In this document: in pieces, positions 22,372 to 33,500 of the stretch
How positions within the stretch are numbered: the stretch's first letter is position 1
Layout of the letters: each line of letters opens with the position of its first letter
Assembly: GCA_910890315.1 (NCBI GenBank)
Contig: CAJVGD010000012.1
Span: forward strand, 1 to 64,000
DNA length: 64,000 bases
Direction of reading: 5' to 3'
Origin: Serendipita indica DSM 11827
Lineage: Eukaryota > Basidiomycota > Agaricomycetes > Sebacinales > Serendipitaceae
Notes under the pieces: model-generated
Told to the model about the DNA's origin: nothing
The model's database searches: none
Seen by the model: the letters and a program-made list of their open reading frames with translations, nothing else
Position numbers and translations under genes: made by a program

Positions 22372-23902
22372 CTATAGCTGCTGCCCGCCATTGACCTGCG
22401 TTAATTCAACCTGAGTGTCTTCTGGTGAATGCTTTCTCCACGGTCGCGTATTGGGCGTGTCGTCCAAGCATGGTGCGTGGAAGATACTACCTTCAAAGGT
22501 GTGATAGCACGTCTTGATAGCGATTCCAAGCCAAAGGAGGCCAGTGATGGTAGAGAAAATCGTACCAATTATACGGAAAAAACTGACGTCCAAATTGTGT
22601 CCCAGCTGCATGGTAAGCAACGAATAAACGCCACTATGAGCCGTCAGGAGTGATATATGTGTGGGAGCAACCGACTTACGTTGGGAAGATGGTTCCCCAG
22701 TAACTTTTGGAGATGTAAATGTATGAATTCGGAACATGGATTGTACGCACTTGATTCTAAATGGAATTCTATATCGAATCGCGGCTTCGACCAAACCGAT
22801 TGTCGCGATGATTCCAAACCACAGCCCGATTGACCATAACGTCAATGCACCGCTGGCCCCTAGTACAATAAAAACCTTTCCATAGAATGCGCCATCGATA
22901 CCCAGGCTCGAACTCAGAGTCGCAAGGTGATTACTAAGCAACAGCAGCGCGTATCCACCCTACATAGAGATAATGAGCGTGGTGCTTTGGTCTAACTTGT
23001 CGACATACTTGTCCGCAGGGCCCAAGGGGAATCAACAACGAAACGACTAGGCCGGCTGAGGGAAAACCATGTGCAAAGAGTCGAAAGACATAGGTTGTAG
23101 CCTAATGGAGTGTTAATTACATGATAGCGCAGAAATATATCACATACAATCATGATTGACGTGCACAGTCCCATGGCGAGGATCATAAGAGACGTAGCTA
23201 CAGTGAGCTTTGCTTTATATGGATCGCTATCGATCAGGGCGTTGGTAAAAACACCTCCGCACGAAGCACAGACGATATTAGGGACAACAGGAAGCAGCCA
23301 AGTGGCATTGTGATGCTCCCACTGTAGCTTGTGTCGGGTGATCCTGAGTAAAATTAGAAAGATCCAGCACGGGAGAAGATCCGCACATCAAATAAGGGAG
23401 GCCGATCCCACTCAGCATGGAGAGCATGACATTGATCCACCAAAGAATCCACAGGAAAGGGATGAGGCCAGGGATGTCTCGGTGCAATGACAGCGAAATA
23501 CTCGCGCTGATGACAGTTGATAGTGACATAGGGAAGCAGCTCAGAAAGAGACTCTGCGTTGGCTCACGGATCATGAGTGACCAAATGCCTGGGAATATTA
23601 TGTAACGGAGTGCCGAAATAAGGGTGAATGCGGCAAAGAGCACCGAATTGAGAATGAGGAATGCAAGCGAGACCAGATGGCGTGCTTTATCATTGCCGTA
23701 GGGCAAATTGTAGATCAGTATCCCAACCACCCCAGTTCCTGCAAGGAGGTAAGCGAGAGCGAGTAGACAATACAGAAGAGTACATACCCATCGTCACAGC
23801 AAACCACGATGGAGTAAAGTGCCGTATGCGGTCCAGCAAGCTTTTGCGCTCCTCTGGCATCGTCGAGGTCGTGTCCAAGATTGACTCATCGAGCGCTTGC
23901 AT
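22372..23902 (-). CDS. SSU1: Ssu1-like sulfite exporter / SLAC1-TehA family transporter
   Basis: Starts MQALDESILDTTSTMPEER, then DRIRHFTPSWFAVTMGT, the conserved opening of the TehA/SLAC1/Ssu1 (voltage-dependent anion channel) family. Further blocks are GVVGILIYNLPYG, LALRY-IIFPGIWSLMIREPTQ, FLSCFPMSLSTVISASI, LWILWWINVMLSMLSG, then WLLPVVPNIVCASCGGV and LMILAMGLCTSIMIV. About ten hydrophobic segments can be counted across the exons. The soluble C-terminus ends VELTQVNGGQQL at 22372. The likely role is efflux of sulfite at the plasma membrane, which protects against endogenous or environmental sulfite. Malic-acid transport is the alternative for this family. A longer reading from a GTG at 23914 is less likely than ATG 23902. 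Its stop is 26 bp from the ValRS stop (convergent). Confidence 0.85.
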
Positions 23903-24223
23903 ATTTTTCAGCACGCGTGAGCGCTACGAGGTCGACAGAGAATAGAAGGGGAGCAAAGAAATCAAGTTTGTTAGGCCGACACGGCAGAAGCCTCATCCAT
24001 GACGCCGGTCCGAGTCGCGCGCAAGTACAGAAGGTGACATTTGGTTATAACTAACATGAGAAGCCGCATGCTCTTATCGAAATGAGATCGTGAGTCTCTC
24101 AATAAACTCGAACTGCAATGAGCGCCCAGGAGCCACAGAGCAGGAGCGGAGAGCAAGTTGGAATCCACCTTACAGCCAAAGTTTCTGTCACCGCCATATT
24201 CAACGTCAAATATAGCTATCTAT
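23903..24223. promoter_or_regulatory. Divergent intergenic region (Ssu1-like / orphan)
   Basis: 321 bp between opposed start codons. Presumably holds both promoters. No transcription-factor site could be assigned by eye. Confidence 0.4.
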
Positions 24224-26012
24224 ATGTTCGGATTCTGGAAGACAACGACCCCAGCTAGCCAGGATAACCAGGGCGACGTGCAGGCGGATGATGCAGTCCA
24301 AAATGGCTTACAGAACGCCAGTGATGTCTCGACGAAGAAGGAAGAGGCGCCGAAAAGCGTAGAAACCAAGACAGAACTGGAGGCTACAGCGAGTCCGACC
24401 AATGTAGTCAACGACAGTGAAGTTGTGCTCAATGGAGACGAGAGCCAGACCAGATTCCCATTTCCTCGTCCATCGACATCAACAGAGGTCTACGTCTCAG
24501 AAGTTCAGCTTGTCCCATCCACAACACCCGCCGTGGACATAACCGGCGCCTCAATCTTGACGCCACCATCCTCTGAACCAACAAGGAAACGGCGCATATC
24601 ATTTCGCTCTTTCGGATTCTTCTACGGGAGGAAGCCACACGCGTCCGTGATCATCTCCCAAGACGCGGAGGGTAGTGGGACCACGGAGACAGCACCGACA
24701 AAGATCAAGTCCAAGCGGGAGCTCAGGAAGATTGAGAAGACGGCCTTTGTGCTACAAAGCTTTATCCTCGGTATGACCCCATCATCCCTTCCTTTCATAT
24801 CCTCTTCGACGAAGGAGGCCCCGCCCAAAGGCAAGCAGCAGCCGGTATTAGTGACGCCATCAAAGCTCGGCAAAGCCAGTAATCAGCTCCTTGCTCCGGA
24901 GAAAGCAAACAAAGTCATTGCCAAACTTAGAACACTGCCGGTCCCCGATGGGCCAGAGCTCCCTGGTGTAGAGTATGCTGGAGAGCACGTCGTCTCCAAA
25001 GCAGAAGGACCTATTCACGCAGTCTGCCTGGATTGCACAGAGGAGGAGGCAGATTTATATCACTTTTCTCGACTCACCCCCGAGTCGGAATCCACTCCTC
25101 CCCGAGAGCAGCCGAGTAAGCAAGGAGTTACAGTTTATGCAGACACACCAAGTATTGCATCTGCAAACCTCGCATCTCTCGTGCCAGTCCTTCGCGATAT
25201 CCATATTGTCACACTCGTCTCGAGCCCGGACCTTGGCTTTGGACAATCTCCAGACAAACCAGGACCACTTGCTGGCTCAGTTCCGAGTGCAGGGGCAGTA
25301 AATACTGGCATGATGGAGATTACCAGTCAACTGCTTGCGCTTGGATTTGCCACGAGTAAGGCCGTGTATCCTGACCATGCCGGTGTATATCCACCCACAG
25401 ACAGGATGTCCGTTTTGACCTGTAAGCTTTTGTTTCTCCGCTCCACCTGTTCTCACACGGCTCGCAGATTGGTGGGGATTAGAAGTCTGCTTACCGCCGC
25501 CAACGTTGCAGTATCTCGCTGTGAGTCTGCAGCCAAATTTGGTGCATTTCTGATTCTCTCTAGAATGTCAAGTCGATTCAGAATGCCGCCCTCAATCTGT
25601 TGACCGCTATCTCACTCTTCAACAATGGTGTCAGGGAAATCTTGCCATTTGTGTCAGTCAATTGCTGTGGATGGAACGAAGTTGACTCCTCAATAGGCGA
25701 TACATCTCTCAGTATCTCGATTTCCAATGGGCAGCAATCCAAAATCAAAACAAGGGCAAGGGTGTCGTATGTGCTGCTACCTGGGTCTGTCCGGCAGCAC
25801 TTGTTCCTCGCTCATGGGATTTCCCGGACCCACCACCGGGACAAGCCGTGGTGATTCCAAAGGCTTCACCACCAATTGATGGACCTACCATTGCGTTCCC
25901 TGGGAGCAAAGGCGGAGGACTCTTCACCCCAAACGCACCATCTCTTCCACCTGTCGTAATTACGCCCGCCACGTTACCACGAGGGGCAAAGTTCCAGTTA
26001 CTCAAGACTTGA
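24224..26012 (+). CDS. Orphan fungal protein, disordered N-terminal half and conserved-looking core
   Basis: No family recognised. The ATG at 24224 (MFGFWKTTTPASQ) is preferred because the frame upstream lacks another ATG. Residues 1-200 are Ser/Thr/Pro/Glu-rich with a basic patch (RKRRISFRSFGFFYGRKPHA). The segment KSKRELRKIEKTAFVLQSFI begins an ordered part, followed by KANKVIAKLRTLPVPDGPEL and, after a gap, GMMEITSQLLALGFATSKAV. Small exons then give YWWGLEVCLPPPTLQYLA, NVKSIQNAALNLLTAISLFN, NGVREILPF and YISQYLDFQWAAIQNQNKGK. A Pro-rich end reads PRGAKFQLLKT. Four introns of 40-90 nt with good borders make it a real gene. No signal peptide or membrane span. It sits convergent to RPB3 and divergent from the Ssu1-like gene, which does not reveal its function. 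Confidence 0.75.
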
Positions 26013-26158
26013 TACGAACGCCCAATAATCCTTTTGACGATTTCTCACGAACCAGTCCAGTGACTCTGTCTCGATAGCCATGTGTCTGTTCTTCTAGTTA
26101 CACGTAGTTCTCTGTATCGCAATCATGAAATGGCCGTTATGACTTTTTGAACTGTATC

Positions 26159-27459
26159 TCACAACGACCAGCCTCCCTGAGCGGTCGCATTTGGAGATGC
26201 CCAACCCATATTCGCACCAGAGGTATTAGGAGACGCACCCCATCCACTCGCATTAGTGTAAGACTGATCTTGGCCGCTGGTTCGCTGGCCTGCAGGCGGG
26301 AATGCGGGTGCGTCTGTTGTGTCCATGGCATCTGGTCTCGATTGATGTTTGATGTTATATACAAGTGTTGCGGTCCGTGATTGCATATTTGACAAAGACT
26401 AGGTATAGGTGAGAAAGGACTGCAGAAATCGAATGGCAACAAACCTTGAGGATCACTTCCTTGGCAGTCAAACTGCCGTCTGTTTCGACGTTGAAATAGA
26501 ATTTATTTGGTTCAGCGTTGTAATCGAACGGTGCGTCTTCTCGCGGTGGCTCTTCCTCTTCAGCATTAGCGCTCAGCGGCCATTCGGCTTGCTTATCGGT
26601 CTCAAACCAGTAGGTTGTATGCCGAAGTTTGTTGTACGGGTCGTATTCGAATCCGAGTGCAGTACACGGCGACCACTTCGCATGGTCTTTTGCAATACCC
26701 TATTAAGGGATTAGATGCATGTAGACCCTGTGCAGTGTAGATACCTTTTTGGCCTCACACCTAATCTTCAACTCTTGCCCTTTACGTAGTGACGCTATTA
26801 GGATAGGGTGCCCGTTGAAACCTCGTGCTGCAAAATGGTCAGTACTCGTAGCGAGTGAACAAGAGACGTACATTTCGACACGGGTAGACCAAAGTCTTCT
26901 CCTCGTTTGGTCAGTTCCTCTCCTCCCCAAGCATCTCCGCCGGATTGTATTTGCAGGTGATCGCTGGTGATATTCATGGTCGTTCCAGGCATATCACACC
27001 GTACGTGTAGCGTTAATACGACCATGCAGAGAGGGCATCCTAGTTCGCAATCACAGTCCTGCGATACCACTGTGAGTGCTGGTCAAAAATTGACTAGACT
27101 GCTACGTACCCTTGTATATCTCATGCCTTCGTCGCAGTTTGTGCTGATGAGAGGGATCATTCCAAGTCTGTGCGCGATGAATTCGTCTGGCAAAACGGTC
27201 GTATTGACCTCGAATACCACCATGTCAATAGCTCAAGCATCGGTCAGCCCTTTGTAAGGCGCCATATAGGCTGTCTTGGGCTCACCAACGGTGGGTATAT
27301 CTGCCATCATTGTCCTCCGAAACGAGTTTGCAAAGCTAGACTCGGTTTTGTCTCAGCAATCGCGGCGGCAGTTATTTAAACCCACCCAAGATTGACTCCT
27401 GAGAGTACAAAATTACATTTGTCACGTTGCAACTCGCGTATTCTGACGTTTGGGTTCAT
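26159..27459 (-). CDS. RPB3: DNA-directed RNA polymerase II subunit Rpb3
   Basis: Begins [20 protein letters not shown], followed in later exons by [48 protein letters not shown] and the cysteine cluster [20 protein letters not shown]. Next come [60 protein letters not shown] and [20 protein letters not shown]. This is the Rpb3 alpha-like subunit, which pairs with Rpb11 in polymerase II assembly. After the usual end ([16 protein letters not shown]) there is an extension of about 60 residues that finishes in a Gly/Ser/Asn/Trp-rich tail with three GW or WG pairs. Four or five introns. The start codon is 71 bp from that of the giant HECT ligase. Confidence 0.93.
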
Positions 27460-27530
27460 GGTGAAACAGTGGCCAGGACCAAGTTGAGTCGCCAAACCCA
27501 AAGGCAAAGCCCTGGACCCGCCTCCATCAG
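27460..27530. promoter_or_regulatory. Very short divergent intergenic segment (RPB3 / TOM1)
   Basis: Only 71 bp separate the RPB3 ATG (27459, minus) from the proposed TOM1 ATG (27531, plus). Leaders and promoters of the two genes must overlap each other or the neighbouring coding exons. Confidence 0.4.
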
Positions 27531-30500
27531 ATGAAGATCCAGGCAAAGTCGTCGCGGAGGACAATACCTCCAGTACGTCTGCAAATAATGAATTACAGGC
27601 TCGCTAACGACATTTAGCATCCAGATGTCGTCAGGCTCGTTCAAGACTTGCAAAGCGTTCCAAAGACGGAGCTCGCGGCATTCATTCGCGCTATATCTCA
27701 ATGGAGCTGGCCTAGATCAGAGCTTCATGTTTGGTTTGGCGTCCTAGATCGCTTCGATGAAATAATGGCCACCCTCATCACCGAGTACGACGCGGCGAAT
27801 CTGCAGCTCCGGCCATTCTCCCAAGACGACAAGGAACTCTTGTTCCAAATACTGAGATTTGAACGCATGTTGCTTGACAACTCGACAAACCGCAAGCTCT
27901 TTAATTCGTACGACGTAAGCCACTCTTGTGTTATTCGTATTGGTCCTCTGACGCAAGAATGCTTCTCAGCGACTCAGTGTACTCGTCATGTCTCCCGACG
28001 TGGACATTGCAATCGAGGCTCTGAGCCTCATTTTACGGCCAGCCCATCAATACACTCTTCAACTGAGCCTACATACCGTCCTACGAGTCAATCACACACA
28101 CTTGGAGACCTTGGCCCAATCTTGGCCTGTTACGAGAGAACATGGCGTCAATTACGTCAAGCTTGTGTCCTCTCAGAGCGAACCCGCACTCCCTGCGGAA
28201 GCGTCCGACCTCCAATTTCAGTGGTACCCGCCCAAAGTACCAGGTAGTGAAGTTGGACCGTACACTGTGCATCTCAAGTCTCTCGCGTCTGATCCTCGAG
28301 ACGTGGTCACCATCACTCAGGACGCCATCAATGGACGTCCCATCGGCGTCAACGAACGCTTCGAACTCTTGTGCAAAATACGCATGGCAAAGTCTCTCGG
28401 AACAGGAAACTGGGCAATGCGTTCAAAACTGATAATGTTGCGCATGCTGGCCATTGCTGTCTACTGCCATACGCATACAGACACGACGGGCCAGAATGCA
28501 AAACTATTGCTAGAGCCCGACATTGTCTCATCTGTCGCACCTCTCCTCGCAACAGACAAAGGGATCGACGAACTACTCCAAGCCGCCGCTGTGCATGCGC
28601 TCGATGCGCTGTGTCATCATCGTTTTAGATCAGGAGAGGTACTGACCGCAGTGAACGCCAGTGTAGCTCACGGTCTCCTTATGTCTCTTTTCCGCAAAAC
28701 GGTGGCTAAGTTGGAAGAGGCCGAGGCCGAGTCGGTCTATCCGTTATTCGAGGCGCTGCAAATCTTCCTCGATTTTCTCACCACACACGAGGTCTCATAC
28801 AACATGGTTATCAGTGCCGGGCTGATTGATCATTTGAGGAAGGTCGTCTCGATCAAACGCTCGTCCTATGCGGTCATAGTCGCCAAAACCATTCCACTTC
28901 TCGAAAATGCACTATATGGACCTCCTCAAGGGCCATCTAGCGCAAACCAGCGAAACAACAATCCGTTCACCGTCTTCCTAAACGATGGGGGGATTCAATT
29001 CCTTCTCGAGAGAATTAAGGCATGTAAGACACTCATAAGCAAACCTTCTACTAACTGCTTTTAAGTGGGAGGTGGAGACAGACATTGTAGAATACTCGCA
29101 CTTGCAGACCAGCGATGGCCCTCCGCTCGGATACGGTCGTGTCCCGACGCCAAGAATCAACGTGTTGAAGCATCTCTTACGCACTATCCAACGGATGCTA
29201 CAGTCTACCGGATCGGCAGAAGTTCTCCGCCTTCTGCCTGAAAACGACTCTGCTTTCATCCCGTCTTTGAAGAGCATCCTCGACAACCGCAATCTGTTTG
29301 GCTCTACCATTTTGGCTGCAGGTATGTCATCCCTCTACCAAAATCGCAGACTAAGTTCCATTAGCCACCATTGTTATTGCTACATGGGTACATAATGACC
29401 CCAGTGCACTCACAATCATTCAAGAAAGCGGACTCCCCGAGTCCTTTTACTCCATGGTTGAACATGGTTTGGAGCCAATGATCGAGGTACGTATCACCAA
29501 GGAGATGGTCATTGTCTCTGAACGGTATCAAGGTTGTCCACGGAGTGCTCAACGCTATGGGGGCTCTCTCACTGAACCAAGCTGGACAGACGCTCCTAGA
29601 GGCGCGCTCTAAAGTCATCAGCACGGTATTCGGAATCTTTACGTCAGATGCGCACGCGTCTTCGTTGCAAGAGAAGTCAAATGCGTCCCTGATCGGTGGA
29701 GACGTAGACGAACTTGTCCGTCATCACCCTTGGTTGAAGCCAATTATTTTCAAGGGTGTCATTGAAACACTAGATGCGATTGAACAAGTTGCCAAGACAT
29801 ATACTCCGAGAGAAGAAGTAGAGGGCTACTTCAATCTTCTAGCGGTAAATGAGGTCAAGATGGACGCGGAACCTATCAGCACATCCGGGGAAACCTCTAC
29901 GCTAAACTCCCAATCCGGCGTGGACGTTCCAGCATCAGCCGCTACAAGCTCTCCAAGTACATTTGAACTGAGCGAGATGCTCGCGTATCAGTACCTGAGC
30001 AATTTCTCCAAGGTAAGCCTCATAAGTCATATTGCTTGTACCGCTAACACATGTGGATAGTTCCTTGTCGGGTTCTTCAGCCACGCCCAACATTGTCGCG
30101 ACATCCTTTCCGAAACGTCGATCCTGACACGTCTTGACAGTATTCTCGCGCTCCCGTCATGGCCAATTGACTTTGTATTGGCACGAAATTTGGATGCGGT
30201 TCTTCTCGTCAATCGCCGTCTTATGGACGCCTCCCCTGCGGTTGTCCTCACACATCGCGTGGGAGTTGTCAAAAAACACCTGGAGTCGACATATGCGCAA
30301 GATTTTCTGCGGTCGCGTGGCGCGAGTAACACGCTTGTGAATTACGTCAATGTGACGGGTATGTAACCCATCGGTCACCTCACTTGAAGGCTTATTTCCC
30401 CTAGACGAGAACTTGGCACAAGCTCGAAGTTTCTTCACAAACATCCGACGGCTTCTCCTTGATATGACCTTGCTCAACGACGTATATTCACAATCTTCTT

Positions 30501-33500
30501 CACATTCGATTCATCAACCATTCAGACGCGAGCCCATCAACATGCTCGAGCCTCTCGTAGAGGATCCGACCCTATTGATGCAGATCGGCCGTCTTTCACA
30601 AGCATCAGCCTGGGAGATTCTCCACCTCAAAGCTCAAAAGACCGAGGTAGAAGCAACTGCAACTTCTGGGTCAGTAGATCAGCCATCTTCGTCGGCACAG
30701 CCCACAGAACAATCGATTGATCCACCAGTCGATGTCGGTGCATCCGTCCCGGAACTGCTGGATGAACAAAGGACAGGGCGAGATGTTCCAGCAGCCAAGG
30801 ATAAGAATTTGACGGTGGAACAACGCAATCAAGCCAGCATCAAAACTGTACTACATGCATTCTCGAATATCACCCAGACGCTTTTTTCTGGTAATAATTT
30901 ACTCTTTGATGTCAGAGCCCTTCTGATATTCGTACAGGATTCGCAAAGGCATTGACTATGCCAAGGCGCTTGCCATCCACCGAAGCGAGCAAATTCAAAA
31001 AGGACTCCAAAGAGGTTGCGAGGCTTCTAGCAGAGGCCTTGGTTGAGGGACTCCGCTCCTACAATGCCTCGGGTACGTTCTCGGACCCTTTTATTCTTTA
31101 AAATTTACATGCATAGATGATCCCGTCGTCGTCATTGGGTTCTGTGCCCTGGCTATCTCGATCACGAGTTGCATTGGCCCGGAAAGTAAGCCTCTCGAGT
31201 GAAAAGACTGAGCTCCAATTCAAGTCTTGCAGATCGGCATGGCCAAAATATTCAAACAGGCTTGTTCTTGGAGTTTGAAAAGTGTGGTGGAATTGAGGCA
31301 GTGATTCAAATTTGCACTTTCTGTGCGGATTTAATCGATCGTGTCTTTGTCATGAAGGATGAAGACAGGCCGAGCCGTGATAAAGAGGCGTTGAATATCG
31401 CACACTACTTCCTTCGCCAACCCATGATCTGGTTCTACCACCTGGTCTCCGGAAAGCCACTGGCGGAATCACCCCAGACTCTGGAAATACTTCGGTTCAA
31501 GACCTACGAAGGCTTCGACCCCTCTGATACGCTGGTTCAACTGCGGCTGACCCTCCTACCTCTCTTTCGACGATTTTGGGAGGCTGAATGGCTTCGCGAA
31601 ACGTCAGAAAGCGTCAGAAAGTCTGTAATTTTTGGTCTCCTTGCAATTCTCAAAGGAGAGTATGAGGACTCCGGTCGACTAGCCTCTGCTAGCTTCTCCA
31701 TGCCCGGACATCCAATCCCAATGCCACGACGCATGCCAGTGGTACCCTCGCCTGCAATGATCCAGCAACTCACCGACATGGGCTTCCCGGAGGCCGCAGC
31801 TCGCAATGCCCTTATGCGTGCGCGTGGGGACCTCAGTATGGCCACCGAGCTGCTATTGACAAATGCTCATTTCTTCGATAACGAGGGTGATGCCCCGGCG
31901 TCAAATGGGAATGATACACCAGCGGCTGAAAATGCCAACCCTCCTACGACCGCTGCGGAACCCAACTCGACAAATGAGCCCGCTGTCGTAGCATCTGAAG
32001 CAAACGCTCCGAGCACAGAGACCACCCCCGCGGCAGACCAGGCTTCGACTGACCCCACTCCAGAAGAACCCAAACGCGACTTCGTCAAGGAACTTGCAGA
32101 GGCTAGGGAACAGCTCAAAGAGACTATTGTTCCCACTGCTCTACGCCTCGCAGACGCAAATCCGGCTTTCATTGACGACATCCAGGACATATTTTTTGGC
32201 TCAGCTATGAACGGGAATGCGAAGTACTTGGCTGAAGATATCAAGAAATACGCCAACGGAACTGGAGAAGTCCCAGAGGTTCCCCTCCAGGTTCGCTGCC
32301 GGATTCTCTCTATGGCATATTTCAAAGTAGGGGAAAAGAGTCTGGGTCTGTCGAAGGAAGACTCAGAGGAGTTGTTAAAGAGTCTTCTGGCCCTGCTGTT
32401 GTCAACACCGATCCCAAGTGCCGCTCCAGAACACAAGGTACCAAAGTGGCTGGCGAGTCACTTGTGGCTTTCGAAGCGTATCCTTTGCACGGCAGAGACC
32501 ATTGCACCGATCTCAATCCCCAAGGACGACGAGCCTATCGTGAACACGGATCTATTTGTTGGACCGTCGTTTACCAGCCAGCGCAAAGTCCTTTTCGACT
32601 TTTGTATGCGACTCCTCCGCGTATCGGACCTCCAGAGAGAGGATCTGCTCTCTCTTTTTCATATGTTAGCTTTTCTCACGCGTGATCACGACCTCGCTTT
32701 GCAATTTATCAAGCAGAGCGGACTCTCGCAACTTCTCCAGTACTTCAAGGCTAACAAGCAGCAAGAGGACGTCAGCACTGCGTCTGTGTTCATATTCCGG
32801 CATCTGATGGAGGACAAGAATACTGTCGAAAAGTTTATGAGGAACGACCTGAGACGTTGGACAACCTCAGCGCGTAGCCGATCTGGTGAAAGTGTCTCGA
32901 CGCATCTCAAGTACCATAATTATTCTGCATTCCGCGATCCACAACTGTTCCTCAAGGTTTCCAATGAGCTCTGTGAGCTCGCCGAGCCGCTTCACATTGG
33001 TGGTGGGTATCGCATAAGATCCAAAGCCGAGGACACCTCGGACTCCCAGCCTGCCCAATCGCAAACGGAAGCCGAAAAACAAACCATCTCCGAGGGTCCT
33101 TTTGGTATCACACCCGAGGATGCCATAGCAGAGGTGGCTGTCGCTGTGATCAATCAACTTACAACCGACTTCATTGCCCAACATAAACAAGCTGCCGAGC
33201 AGCCGCCCGCGACATCATCCACCATCCACTCCTTGTTGAGCGCGAATGTCCTGCCACCTTCTGCAGGTACTTCTGGTGTCAACACGCCTGTTGCTCAGCC
33301 TGAGCCGCGGCCAGTAATCCCTCCGGAAAGCTCCAGCACTAGCACGAAGGAGGTGGAATACACACGGTTCATCCAAGGCATTCTTTGTGAGCTCTTGCTC
33401 TGCTTCGAGCCTTGCAAAATCGCTTTCCTCGCCTTTCCAAAGCGACGCTTGCCGAACCTCTCGAAGGATGGGGCCAAGCACAAGCCCCTCGCTCTCAACT

